DNA from: Gymnorhina tibicen
Taxonomy: Eukaryota > Chordata > Aves > Passeriformes > Artamidae
Direction: 5' to 3'
Assembly: GCA_013399875.1 (NCBI GenBank)
Contig: VXAZ01003263.1
Span: 372,001-436,000, forward strand
Length of the DNA: 64,000 nucleotides
The position numbers were made by a program, and so were the translations under genes. Under the pieces are notes generated by a model. It ran no database searches. It was given only the letters and a program-made list of their open reading frames with translations, and was not told where the DNA came from. This document shows, one piece after another, positions 28,706-40,160 of this stretch. Position 1 is the stretch's first letter. Each line of letters begins with the position of its first letter.

Positions 28706-29175
28706 GTAAGGTCCAGGAGCTACAGGAAAGGGTCCAGTGAAGAGCCACAAAGATGATTACAGGTCTGGAACATCTCTTAAGGAGAGACTTAAGGGAGCTG
28801 AGCCTGTTTAGTCTAGAGAAGAGAAGACTGAGAGGAGATCTCATAAATGCATATAAACATCTCAAAGGTGGGTGCCAAGAGGATGGTGCCAGGATCTTTT
28901 CAGTGGTGCCCAGAGACAAGACAAGGAGCAATGGCCATAAACTAAATCACAAGTTTCACCTCAACCTGAGGAAGAACTTCTTTTCATTGAGGCTGACCAA
29001 TCACTGGAACAGGCTGCCCAAGGAGGTCATGGAATATCCCTCTTTGGAGACATTTAAAACCCACCTGGACATGTTCCTGTGTCACCTGCATTAGGTGATC
29101 CTGCCTTGAGGGTGGTTGGACTAGATCATCTCTGGAGCTCCCTGCCAACCTTTACTACTCTGTGATTCTCTGTGC
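28706..29175 (+). mobile_element. CR1 LINE 3' fragment
   Basis: Sense CR1 with GAGAAGAGAAGACTGAGAGG, AGGCTGCCCAAGGAGGTCAT and GGTTGGACTAGATCATCTC, ending in TGTGATTCTCTG. A 113-codon ORF inside it is remnant repeat sequence. Confidence 0.93.
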
Positions 29176-30553
29176 TTCTCTCTGATTTAACACTGTCATT
29201 TTCATTTTTCATTAAGTAAATTGAATTAGGAAAGCAAAATAGTTCATTGAAGCAGAAATATATGTAAGTGTATTTAACAGGCCCATTACAACCTTTGAAA
29301 CAATGCAGCCTAGGCTGTATATGGTAAGACTATACAGAGCAGAAGTGAATATGCCAAAAATGCAGTCAGTCTGTACAGCTGCCAGAAGAGGTGTTAATAT
29401 TTTTCTCCATTCTAGTAGAAGCTCATTGGGATATGCAAAACTCATTCGTTAAGTAACGTTGGAGAGTGACAGATGCTGACATATATAATTTGACAGCTGC
29501 AAATACCAGGTACTAGAAAGTGTCATTTCCCATAAGTATAAAATAATGGGTCATTATTCCCTGACAGATTAAAACCCAAGTACTATGAATAAATGAATCA
29601 GTAATCCTGCGTACTTTAAAAGAAAAATAGAGCATTCTTTTTCTCCTTCCAGAAATAAAGAGATTTCCTTTGTTCTCCTCTCACCTGTGTGTGTTACCAC
29701 CAGTTGCCAACCCTCTGATGAGGTGGAGCAGAGGAGGGAGTCTCTCACACGATCTACTTAAGGCATTCAAGACCTTTATGTTTCCAGACAGGGGATGCTG
29801 GCTCCCTAGGCAGCCAGTGCAGAAACAGCACAGCATCCAGCAGATAGCTCAGAGGAGAGGGTTTCTGCGTCTTTGATTGCAAGAGCATCCCACAAGCGCA
29901 GGCACACCCAGGTCAGGGGCCTGACACGAAGGGTGCCCTTCAAGGGTTACCTGTCCAGCTTTGTGCCAATCCACAGGATGGATGTTGTTATGTGGCCCCA
30001 TAGGAGGGCCTCAGCTTTACTCTTGCCTTTAATTCTGAGCCCATGTTTCCACTACTGAGGCACAGTGACCTTCCTCAGGCAGACAGCTAACAGCAGGGGA
30101 CCCCTGAGATTTCAGAAGCAGCACCACTAGAGATGTTTGTCTTGCTGCGGGCAGGGGGGAAATCTGCCTAATGGCTGAAAACAAAGCCCAGGAGGGGAGC
30201 AGAGACAGATCACACCCAGCAGAGTTCTGCTGAGGCTGTGCTTTCTGGGCTTGTTGGAGGGGATACATCTCTCTGGGGTCTAGAGTGATGCTCTGCCTAA
30301 TGTGGCCTGAGTCGTAAAACAAGCCACCAGGCACCGTTCTCAGTAGGAATACACCTAAAACATTTAACAGGAATCTAGTTGATGTCAAAGTAGTTTCCAG
30401 TGCCTGCTGTATTTAGCCAGCCTTGCACCTACAAGTATAGTTATACTGTGCCCTGTGACTAGCAGTTAAAACATGGCCATGATGCGTTGTCACAGAAAGG
30501 AGCATGGCAGGAGGTATGCCAGTGCCTTTGCGTCACTGGAGGCACCACCTGAA
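29176..30553. other. intergenic between two CR1 copies
   Basis: Positions 29.7-30.35 kb are GC-richer and give a 119-codon minus-strand ORF without recognisable features. Nothing else was seen. Confidence 0.7.
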
Positions 30554-30790
30554 GAATCATAGAATCATTTAGGTTGGACAAGACCTCTAAGATCATTGAG
30601 TCCAACTGTTAACCCAGCACTTCCAAGTTCATTAAACCATGTCCCTAGGTGCCACATCCAAACACCTTTTGAACACTTCCAGGGATGGTGATTCCACCAC
30701 TTCCCTGGGCAGCCTGTTCCAATGCCTTCTTACCTTCTCTGTGAAGAAACTTTTTTCCTAATATTCAGTCTAAACTCCCCTGGAGGAAGG
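30554..30790 (-). mobile_element. CR1 LINE 3' end fragment
   Basis: Antisense CR1 starting AATCATAGAATCATTTAGGT and followed by the GACCTCTAAGATCATTGAGT region. The inner boundary beyond about 30780 is unclear. Confidence 0.93.
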
Positions 30791-33700
30791 ACATCCCTCG
30801 ATGTCTAGTTAAGTAGTCTCTGATAATCCTTTCCAGCAGCTCTGCAGGAGACAAGCAGCTCTTTCCTGCTTGAGAAAAGTGCTTTTTGGTGTCTTTTGGG
30901 ACAACGTTTTCTTTTGTGCATTAGGTACTTTCCAAAAGAAGCATTATTTATTCATTTATTTCAGTTTCTTTAAATCTATGTCCCTTAGATGTAACACAAG
31001 GCCATTATAACTGACAAGTTTGAGCTCTTGTATAATGGAGGACCTACAGAATTTCACTCAAATTCCTGCACTAGGGACTTGTTCTTTTCTTCACGTAATC
31101 ACAATTGCTTACGTAAAAGACAAAGTAATGCCTTCACCCATTACTTATTGATCCTGTGGTTATAAGGTTTCTAACAGAATACTTAAAACTTTTCAATGAA
31201 TTTTAAAATGTAACTTGCATTTGGATTCTCTGGCAAATCATGCAATGTTTAAGATCGATGGGGTTTTGGTTTTTAGTAAATTATGCTAGCTACTGTCTTT
31301 TTTTGGTAGCAGAATAATTAGAAGCATGATAAAACCAACTGCAAAAGCAACACTGAATTTTTTGGGTGGATTTCCTATCATCTTTGTGGCAAGTGTTGCA
31401 AAAAGCATGTAGCACAGCAGCCTTCTGGTCTGTGACTGGGCTCCTAGAAACTATTATCATATAAATAATAATTAGATGGAAGTTAAAAGCAGCATGACTG
31501 TACTGAACAAATATACATGATTACAAATGTGTCTGTATCAGTGGGAGAGAAGGAAAGTGAATCCACTTCAAATGTTCAGTTTTACACCTCATTAGTTGGA
31601 GATGATTGTTTAATGGTTTGATTAAAGAGAATTTCTCTCCTTCCTCAATCCACTTGTTTCTTCTTCTGTATTTAGTAATTGACTGCAGTTCAGAGATCTG
31701 CCAAATTTGTTAAGGTTTTCACATATTTCTTTTCTAGAAAGTTTTATCTTCAGGCTGACCAGTGTTTGTGAGCTCAAGCTCATGCTATCCATAGCATAAG
31801 ATGCCAATCTTCCCACACCAGGTCTGTTTAAAGACAGACACTTGGACTGTCAGAAGTGGAATATATTCTCAGCTTCAAGGACACATTTTTGAAGTCTTTG
31901 AAGAGAAGCAGCACCGGAACAATGTTGCAGATAAGAGATTACAGACAAAGCATTGCAGAGATGAAACAAATGCTTCCCCAGTCTCTTAAGGTACATGTTA
32001 ATCAAGTCAAACTAAAGAGCTGTTAAATATTGTCATCAACAATTGCTTAGGCAAGGCCCAGCTTCTATACATTTATAACATATGCAGAACAAATGCATTT
32101 ACTGTAATATTGGTTACCTTTCAGAGAATATAGGTGACTTTTTAAAAATCCCTATATCATGAGCAGTAGATTTAGTGAATTTTCATCCCTCCAAGGGCCA
32201 AAATTTGAAAGGGGGAAAAAAATCAAAACAAAATATAAGGCTAAAATCTTTTTTGAAGGACCTGGGATTCATGCCTATGTACTATCATTTTGTTTTTTCA
32301 GATCTAGGTGTTGGTAACTGAAAATTCCCTTTCACAGAGCATATGGCTACAGTAACAATATGTCTGTCTCCTTTGTATTTGTTGGCAGACTAGTTTGCTT
32401 TTGTTTGTATAAAGTAGAAAGGAGCTTTAAAGGCAGTAGTCCGGGATGTACGGTGCATGGAGCACTAGTAAAGTGGTTGAGACACTGCTGGCAGCAGGAG
32501 TCTGCAAAGAAACCATCACATTGGAACAAAAACAGCTGTCTGCCAGCACCATAAACTTTAGGAAATGTTGTGGGTGATTAGTTGCTGCTCCTAATGTGTG
32601 AAAGTTGGCCTGTCTGCATTCAGGCAAAATAAACTCCCTTTTACTTCTTGCCACTCATACATAGAAATCACAGGACGTTATGGGATTGATTATGAGCCAT
32701 AAAAGCCAGGAAGTTCAGTTTTAAAGTGAAAACCATGGCAATGACTGTCTCTTTCTATTTGGATATCATTGCATGAAAAGCTAAGGTGAAATGAAAAGGA
32801 ACAGGAAACAAACCTCAAATGGGAATGGGACAAAAAACTCTAATGGGAAAAGCAACTCAGTCAGGAAGGAACACTCAAGCACATAATATAAGGCACCTGG
32901 CCTCTCTGAAACTTTTGGTTTGTTAAGTAAACCTTAGTGGTCCTGGAACAAGTAAAAGAACAGTCCAGCAAACACATATTCTGCTGAATGTCACATAGAC
33001 TTTTTTCCCAAAGACAGACATCCTTCCCATTTCCACCATCCCACCAGCTCAAATAGTCTGAATAAACACCACTTCAACAAAAGCAAGAAAGAATATGGAT
33101 TGATTGCAAAGAAGAGAATAAAAAAGGGTATTTTGTTATGAAATCTCTTACATTTTTTTGGGATTTTTTGGGATACATCTCTTATATTTTTTGGGGATAA
33201 ACTGTTTCAAAGGTCATTTCAAAATTAAATCTCCTGTGAGTGCGAATCTGGGAATTTAACATTAATTGAAATTATCCTTGTTTTGTGCTGCAAGGCAGTC
33301 TGAATATTTCCTTTCTGTGAGGATTTTTTTTTTTCTGAACTGATTATGAAATAGATGTGAAAACTAAGGGCAGAAGGTGGGGCTATTTTATTTTTTTCTT
33401 TTATATACCTCTGAGTCTTCTGCTTTAAGCAATCATAACAAAGATAAATATTTATATAGCACCTGCCAGTCTATGGCTTAAAAGCACTTAACATGCTTTG
33501 ATATATACTATTGCACAGAAATAGAAAAAATACAGTTCTAGGGTGAAAGGTAATTTCTAGCTGATAGCAATGCTGGAAAACAGAAAGTAAACAGGGTTTA
33601 GAGCAAAGTAAACCAGAATTAAGTCCTGGTTTGAATAAGTAGAAGAGAAAAGCTAATATTTCCACTGCTGCAGAATTTGTCAGTGGGAATTTCAAAGCCT

Positions 33701-34272
33701 GATTTTTCTTATCTTTCATAAACAGGCTGTAAATCGTAGGCCCCACAAAGTAAATGGATGGCTTAGTATTTACTCTAACAAAGGACAAGACTACATTCCC
33801 ACAATTTAGTTAGACACAGCCTTGGAAGAAATGGTAAGATTTGAGTCTAAGTGCCTGCAAGGGGTTAAGAGGGGCTGTAGAAATGACTTATGCCTTTGCC
33901 TAAGCAATAAAACTACATTCTTGGGTGGGGGGAGACTGCAATATTTTGGAGTGCTTTTTCCTCACAAAAATGTCACAAAAAGATTTTCTTTCCTTTAGCA
34001 TGATCCACTTTATTGTATTTTCAAGAGAAGTAAAGGAAATTAAGACTTTTACTCTCGGAAATGCCAGTTTTTCTTTCTAATGCTAGTCAGCAGCCCAGTG
34101 ATTTAGGGGTCATTCTCAGGAGAATACCAGGATTAGCAGATGGTATCAGAGAAAACTTTTGGTTTGATTTTTTTTATTCTTTCTGGTCAGTATTGACTAG
34201 CAACTTACTAAAGAAACCCAGGAAGCAGCAGAGCCAGAGGCTTTAGATAAAAGTCCTAGAGGTTTCTCCAGA
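30791..34272. other. intergenic
   Basis: Unique AT-rich sequence. Minus-strand frames near 33.5-33.8 kb are open for 105 codons but have no supporting splice sites or recognisable domain. If the candidate gene to the right uses the internal donor at 34876, its remaining exons would fall here or further left. Confidence 0.65.
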
Positions 34273-34450
34273 GTCATAGAATCATTAAGATTGGAAAAGA
34301 CCTCCAAGATCATGGAGTCCAACATTTAACTGAACACCACCACCATGTCAACTAAACCATAGAACTAAGTGCCATGTCCAGTCATTTCTTAAACACTTCC
34401 AGGGGTGGTCCATCCTCCACTTTCCTTGGCAGCCCTTTCCAATGCTGAAG
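34273..34450 (-). mobile_element. CR1 LINE 3' end fragment
   Basis: Antisense CR1 starting TCATAGAATCATTAAGATTG and running to the CCTTTCCAATGCT point. It lies just downstream of the candidate gene's poly(A) signal. Confidence 0.93.
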
Positions 34451-34560
34451 TCACGCTCATACTGTGAAATGCATACTTAAGCGTTTGTGGAAAATAGGGC
34501 ACCTCCAAGAGGAAGGCATGAAAGAGCCCTGCCTCCAAATTCCATGTCTCATAGGAGAGA

Positions 34561-34566
34561 TTTATT
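34561..34566 (-). promoter_or_regulatory. poly(A) signal candidate for the hypothetical gene
   Basis: AATAAA on the minus strand lies 123 bases past the stop at 34689. Such a hexamer is common by chance in AT-rich DNA, so it supports the model only weakly. Confidence 0.3.
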
Positions 34567-34688
34567 TCATAAACATAGGAAAACTGCTAACTTTTGCATG
34601 TGTAACCTTAATTATAGCAGAATTTAACTTTTTTTTCTTTTAAGGCAGTTAAGAGGTTTTCTTCTTGCTGGTGAGACTATTTTGAGAA

Positions 34689-35010
34689 TCAATTTAAATA
34701 TCTGAGATGATTATGCATATACAGTACAAATACACTAAATTTAACCTTTGAAGTAGTTCTTAGCTCTTTGCTTCCAAAATGAAAACAAATGAATAAAGAT
34801 TGCTCTGGATTAAAGAAGCGTACTCGGTATTTCATTCTTAGCAGAAAGACACATCCGCCCAGGGTAGTAAAGGTACCTGTTTTGTAATAAGGAGCTTTGG
34901 TCCCTAACAACTTGAAATGGTGTTTCACAAATTCTTCATCACCTCTCTCGGATCCCTCGGGGTCAGCAGGAAGCAGTTTACTCATTGCCAAATATATTGA
35001 TCCAAACAAG
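34689..35010 (-). CDS. candidate novel gene, terminal exon
   Basis: The acceptor is CCCTCTACCAG. The first base completes an asparagine codon, then 106 codons lead to a stop. The first 44 residues look protein-like (LFGSIYLAMSKLLPADPEGS, then a charged stretch with GDEEFVKHHFKLLGTK). After ACAG|GTACCT at 34877/34876 the composition looks less coding-like, so an internal donor there, with more exons downstream, is possible. Confidence 0.38.
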
Positions 35011-36961
35011 CTGGTAGAGGGCAACATGTGCAATGTCAAGACACCACCCCTGGCCCCAGGGTGTTCTAGCTCTGCGGGCACAACACTTACTCTCTGCTAA
35101 TCTTTTCCCCACACTTCCTCGGAGGGAGGGCTGTTGCTAGCCCAAGTTGACTCCTGTTAAGGAGCCATATATTTCAGAGCCAGCTATAGATCTCTAAACA
35201 AGCACGTTTCATGTCTCATGTGCTTTGCCATGAGTCCCTAAGCTCATGGACACAGCCTCCAGCACATGGGACAATTTGGTTTGTCTTAGCCAAGCCAGCC
35301 TTCTGTCTCCCAGCAGCAGCTGGTGCTGTGGCACTGCCGAATGGCAAACCCACTTGCTTTCAGGTACATCACCCAAGGAAGAAGTGATGCACTGGAAAAG
35401 AATCACCTGGTCGTAAGATCCTCTTCAGTCTGCAGCCCTGACCTTCAGGTTAGGAAAGAACAGGGAGAAAAGCAGTCTTTCCTGCTGAAGCTGGGCCACA
35501 GGAATGCATGATGCTGGCCACAGTACGCACAGGGAAAATCTGTAGCGTAACTGCTGCGGCACTTACTTCCGAGATGGGAGACTTCTGTTTTGTCCCTGTT
35601 CCCAAGCCTGGTAATATATTGTACATTTGAGAAAAGTAAATAAAACACATAAGCAGAGTTGGGAGAAGGAGTGGGAATGCAGAGCTTTCTTCTCCTACTA
35701 ATTGCAGCAACGTCTCTCTTCTCCCTTCTGCCTTTACATATTAATTTTGCCAGGGTTTGCAGGATGGTGTCAGCCTCCTTAGGTGTAGGAGTGAAAAGCC
35801 CTGACCCTTAATTTTCTGTTTCCTGTTCAGTTTTCCTGTTCAACTTTCTAACTTTAAGATGCACCATAGTGCCAGAAGCATTTCCACAAGTTCTCAGGCA
35901 TTTTTCACAAGATAAAAAGAAAGTAAGTGCTCTGAGAATTTTTTGATTACCAATATAGGGAAGAGGTAAGAACTTAAGGTCTTCTCTGGCATTTTTCAGT
36001 AGCTAATATCAGCTGTTGCCTCTTCTGTGTGGTGGCTACTGTGAAACCTGTTCCTCAGGTTTCTTAATTCTCATTATACTTTTAAAAGGATATTTAAGCA
36101 TGTAACTTGGGGTTGTAAATTGCACAGAAGCCTAAAGGTTACATATGGTAATGCTGCCCACCAAGGAGCATATGCTGTTTTCCAGATCTGACCACATGTT
36201 TTACAGGGAAGGCATTTTACTCAATTCTCTAATGTTGTTTTATGTAAACAACATAAACAATAACGTTTTAGAACTGCCATTGCAAAATAAGAACTTTCCA
36301 CGGTCAAAGGGCCTCTGTGCATTCCCTACACAGATATTGCTATGCTGAGGGACATACTTACGCAAATAGGAATGATGGTAAAGAAAGCGAAGAAGAAAAA
36401 TATCAGGTCAGAAGAAAAAAACTGTATTTCTTCTAGCTCCATCAGCTTGGCTATATTTTCTTCCTGACAGCGACTTTGAAATGGCAAAAGAATTCCTTCA
36501 ACCAACTCTTCCTGTGACCTAAATGCATAATTGATGAAAATGTATTGGTTACATGAAAGCCTCATAGAAACCACCAGGAAAGCATCCCAGATTATTTTTT
36601 TCCCCTTTTGCCACTATGTTTTTACAGATGTGATATGTGGCTTAAGGAGCCAAAGCAGACAGTTGTGCTTTAGCCCTGCCAAATACTCCAAACAAAGAAA
36701 AAGGTTTATTTCTTTCCTCTCCCTCTACCGATAGAATATATACAGCTAAAATAAATAAACACATAAATAAACACAATTTTTAAAAATAGATTTTAATTGG
36801 AATATCTAGGAAAATTCATGAGGCAATTTATACATTTAGAGCAAACAATTATACAGCTTTGATTCCTCCAAGAATCAGAAGTCAGCACACAGCAAGGACA
36901 CCGCGGTGGCCTCTGTCAACCTGAGCACGGCTGGTGGCACTGGCGCTGCCGCCGCAGCCAT
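34689..36961 (-). CDS. candidate undescribed four-exon gene, small single-pass membrane protein (hypothetical)
   Basis: Four blocks on the minus strand (36961-36921, 36518-36362, 35607-35567, 35010-34689) have GT-AG borders and join in phase into about 186 codons from ATG to stop. An AATAAA follows 123 bases later. The product would have an alanine/proline-rich N-terminus, an acidic helical stretch, one strongly hydrophobic segment rich in phenylalanine (about residues 45-66), an NRS glycosylation sequon and a charged C-terminal part. The ATG lies in an isolated CpG-rich patch. I recognise no family. The second and third blocks have strong GTAAGT donors; the first has a weak GTTGAC donor. A spliced noncoding RNA, a downstream alternative end of CLCN4, or coincidence are real alternatives. 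Confidence 0.4.
35567..35607 (-). CDS. candidate novel gene, 41-base microexon
   Basis: A pyrimidine-rich tract and TATTACCAG precede the block, and the donor CGGAA|GTAAGT is strong. In the phase set by the upstream block it reads AWEQGQNRSLPSR plus two bases, and it contains the N-glycosylation sequon NRS. Its phase links the flanking blocks. Confidence 0.38.
36362..36518 (-). CDS. candidate novel gene, membrane-segment exon
   Basis: The block is 157 bases long, after GCATTTAG and before the near-ideal donor TGC|GTAAGTATG. One base completes a codon and 52 codons follow. It starts SQEELVEGILLPFQSRC, continues with an acidic amphipathic stretch (EENIAKLMELEE), and ends in a hydrophobic run of about 17 residues rich in F and I. 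It is the most convincing of the four blocks. Confidence 0.45.
36921..36961 (-). CDS. candidate novel gene, first coding exon
   Basis: In the CpG-dense patch the minus strand reads CTCGGCATGGCT, a good initiation context (G at -3 and +4). Thirteen codons (MAAAAAPVPPAVL) plus two bases run to CTCAG|GTTGAC. The two leftover bases match the phase of the next block and give an arginine codon. The donor is weak at positions +3 and +5. Confidence 0.33.
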
Positions 36962-36975
36962 GCCGAGGGCTGGAT

Positions 36976-36988
36976 TGCCACCTAGTGG
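36976..36988 (-). promoter_or_regulatory. CTCF-type binding motif
   Basis: The minus strand reads CCACTAGGTGGCA, which fits the vertebrate CTCF core (CCASYAGRKGGCR) at every position. It lies 15 bases upstream of the candidate ATG and inside the CpG patch, a context typical of promoter-proximal CTCF sites. Confidence 0.5.
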
Positions 36989-37134
36989 GACCCCGCGGCT
37001 CCAACCCGCTGGAGATGTTCAACCCCTGCTCATTGTCCTAATGCTGATTAATAAATACTGCAGCTGAATTTAGAGCCTGGAGCAGTGGATCACCAAACAC
37101 CCTGAGCATTCGGTGCAGCACACAATGGAATCAT

Positions 37135-37395
37135 AACCATCACAGAATGGTTTGGATTGGAAGGGATCTTAAAGATCATCTAGTTCCACCCCACCTGACG
37201 TGGGCTGGGACACCTTCCACTTGACCAGATTGCTCCAAGCCCCATTCAATCAGGCCTTGAACACTTCCAGTGATGAGGCATCCATACCTTCTCTGGGAAA
37301 CCTGTTCCAGTGCCTTGCTACCCTCACAGTAAAGAATTTCTTCCTAGTATCTAGGCTAAACCTGCTGTCTTTCAGTTTAAAGCCATTATCCCTTG
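37135..37395 (-). mobile_element. CR1 LINE 3' end fragment
   Basis: Antisense CR1 with ATCACAGAATGGTTTGGATT, the GGGATCTTAAAGATCATCTA block, and GTAAAGAATTTCTTCCTAGT. Similarity fades near 37395; faint CR1-like sequence may continue to about 37590. It sits about 115 bases from the CpG patch. Confidence 0.92.
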
Positions 37396-40154
37396 GGGAG
37401 TGCTTGCCCCAGCATGGTGCAGGTGTACCCGAAATGTCATCTGCTGGTTCAGAGGCAGCACAGACAGCCTGTGTGGCACTGCTGGCTCTCCTCATCACGT
37501 GAGGACGCTGGCCTCTCTCAAGTGTCCTCCAGTACTTGAACACTCTTACAACTGATAATATCTTCTCTTTGAAGCTCATAGAAAATCTAAATGTAAGGAA
37601 AACCATGGGGCCCTCTTGTCAGTGCAGGAAAGATATGAGGCTAGACCATGGCTGGCTGCTGTGATAAACTGCCAGCCTTTTGTGCTCAGTGCATATGGAG
37701 TTGTGGTAGACATAACCATGAATTTGGTTTTCCATTGATCTGAGAAAGGCAGACTTTGTGCACCTGTAAAAAAGTTAACTGCAGTTCCTGGTGTGGCTGT
37801 GCGGTGTGATGCAGTTACTCACTGAATACTCCTCCCCTGACCAACTGTGAGCTTAGCAGGAGGGAGCAGTGGGAAGGAAGGGGCCAGCCAGAACTTCTGA
37901 GGACCAGCTTAAAAGTCAGTCCCAACAGGGTGGATCATCAGCCAAGTATCGCAGTTCTCCACCTTTTTCCTCTGTGCATTCCTGCTCCCAGAGCCCTGCA
38001 GCACCAGGACAATGAAGATGGAGGAGGTAGTGGTGGCAGTGGCCTCCAGCTCTGCTGGGGAGGAGGTGTCTGTGCTGCAGCTCCTACTGCTGTTCGAGTG
38101 GCAGCAGGTAGAGAAGAGCACTTGCTGTTTCTGTGTGCAGGGCTTGGAGTGCCCATAGTTTGAGGGAAAGGAGGGGTGCAGACCGGGTTTTGCTCAAGTG
38201 TCTTTGTGCCGACACCACACGAATGAGTACGCAGATGTATTGCTGAGGGAGTACAAAGGAAGGCACTACTTGGGTAGGGACAAAAGTGGAAAGGGTCAAC
38301 CACTTGTTGCTTGTCCCTTACCTTGTGCCAATAGTGAGTTGCAACTCTCCATTTAAAAGAGACTAAACTTCTGTAAGGGGTTGGAAAGAGAGGGCTCATC
38401 CTTTTGTGGAGCCACACTGTGTGATTCACAGGAGAGCTGATCTCAGATTTGTCTGTGAGGGGCTGGTCACCAGGCAGCCACACACATTCCATGCTGGAGC
38501 CCCTCTGCCACAGACAAACATTTTAGTCTTGCCCCTCAGTCCTTCTGTCAATCAATCAATCAATCAATCAATCACAGCTACTGCAGTTTTTACACTGGAG
38601 AGGATGGTCAGAGTCAACAGGTGGATGTGAAGACTTAACACTTCCTATACATCGTATATGATATCTGGTGTCACTGGACTCCTAAAACAGGAACTGCAGG
38701 AGCTGATCATCTCAGTGGAGATGTTAGAAACATGGAGGATGGATGTGCATTCCACTTTGCTGCTTCAGAGGTTATCCTGGACTGAATGTCCCTCTGGATC
38801 CCACAATTTCTGAGTTTGGCACTTACACCAACTACTTCTTACAATTCCATTCTTTTCGTGCACACACAGACTTACTTCTCTTAACATAAAGTCTTCATGT
38901 CTTCAGCAGGGAGGTAGACAGGAGCCTTGGGTTCAGTTCTTGCCTCTCCATCCAGTGAGCAAATGTAACCACTGCTAAGAAGGCTGCTTTCATCCCTGGA
39001 CTAATGTATATATTCATGAAGAATGAAAAAGCTTCAGTAAGAGAGGCAAAAAACTTCATAGTCTCATGAATGGGGCATTATCCTGAGAAAAAAATGGATC
39101 TTGGCAAAGGAACAACTCCTCCTGTCCTCTATATTGCTGAAGCTCGAACAGTAAGAAGGCAGAATTCTAACATGGAGCCAGAAAAAGAGCAAATAAGGCA
39201 GTATATGTTACTGTGGTCTGTGGGTACCAGGCCATCAGATGATCAAGCTGGCCCCTGGTTCTGGTCCCTCAACTGCTTGTCTTTTACAATTCATGAGCAC
39301 TGAATATTTATTTTGTGGAAATAATGCTGGTAACGAGACTGTATCTTAGCTACTGACTTCGTTGCTGGCAAATTTGCATTCTGTGCAGAAGTCCCACGTG
39401 AACAGAAAGAGCAGATGTGTTGATTTGTTTGGGGGTTCTTGGGTTATTACAGAAAAGCTGCAGCAAAGAGGCAGAATGGGTTTGGACTGGATGCTCGGGA
39501 CAGAATGAGGAGAAAAACAGCAAAGTGAGAAAAGGAGGAGGGGATGGAGGTGGTAGTTACCTGCCCTACCTGGTTATTCTCATGCAGAAGGAAAACTGGT
39601 ACTCTTGGAATGGTGCCTGTTTATCTGGAAGGAAGCAGCCCGACATGGAGAGATTTACTGAACAGGAGCTGCTGTAGCCATCAGATGTGCAGAGATTTCT
39701 ATTGCCAGAACCTGGCTTGACAGAGAGAAAAGGAATTGTTTCATGTATGTTCCCACAGGCTTGGAAAGAGGAGGTGCAGAGGAGGTTCTGATTTATTCCT
39801 TGTGTTCCTGTGACTAGTGCTTTGTAGCAATGTTCCTTAAAAGTGGAGACAGGGCCAAAACACAATTCAGAGTCAATGCTGATTATCTATGATGTGGAAA
39901 ATCTTCAGGCAGACTATTTATACCTTTGTTCTACCTCTAATTATTGTATCATTTGAATTAGTTAATTGGATAAATAAATGAATATTATTAAACAGGTGCT
40001 TAAATATCAGACAGAGATTAAAAACCATGAATTAGTACAATAATCTAAGTGATAATTGATCTCAAGCAGTGACTGCATAGAAGATGGTTAAATATTCTGG
40101 TCGGTGACAAATGGTTGTTAAATTTTAACTTCACTTACACAAAGCAAAGTACTG
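37396..40154. other. intergenic
   Basis: GC-richer than average around 37.4-38.5 kb. It contains the TCAA microsatellite, a 184-codon minus-strand ORF (37938-38492) and a 48-codon plus-strand ORF (38012-38158). None has a recognisable domain. Confidence 0.65.
38548..38574. repeat. (TCAA)n microsatellite
   Basis: 27 bases of uninterrupted TCAA units, about 6.75 copies. Confidence 0.97.
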
Positions 40155-40160
40155 TGTTCA
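40155..40160. repeat. target site duplication, left copy
   Basis: TGTTCA, identical to 40685-40690 on the other side of the LTR. Confidence 0.85.

Larger units (their letters stand above)
36898..37020 (-). promoter_or_regulatory. isolated CpG-rich patch, promoter-like
   Basis: About ten CpG dinucleotides fall in roughly 120 bases, including two CCGCGG sites, within otherwise CpG-poor sequence. It overlaps the ATG of the candidate first exon and lies about 400 bases upstream of the membrane-segment exon. It is too short to be a classical CpG island. No TATA box was seen. Confidence 0.45.

Noticed and set aside
28753..29094. 113-codon plus-strand ORF
   Set aside because: It lies wholly inside a CR1 3' fragment.
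33471..33788. 105-codon minus-strand ORF with a few protein-like stretches
   Set aside because: No convincing acceptor or donor frames it, and the rest of the translation is ordinary AT-rich noise.
37938..38492. 184-codon minus-strand ORF
   Set aside because: It lies in GC-rich sequence, has low-complexity proline and serine runs and no recognisable domain. Its frame looks like a composition artefact, though an exon of the neighbouring candidate gene cannot be wholly excluded.
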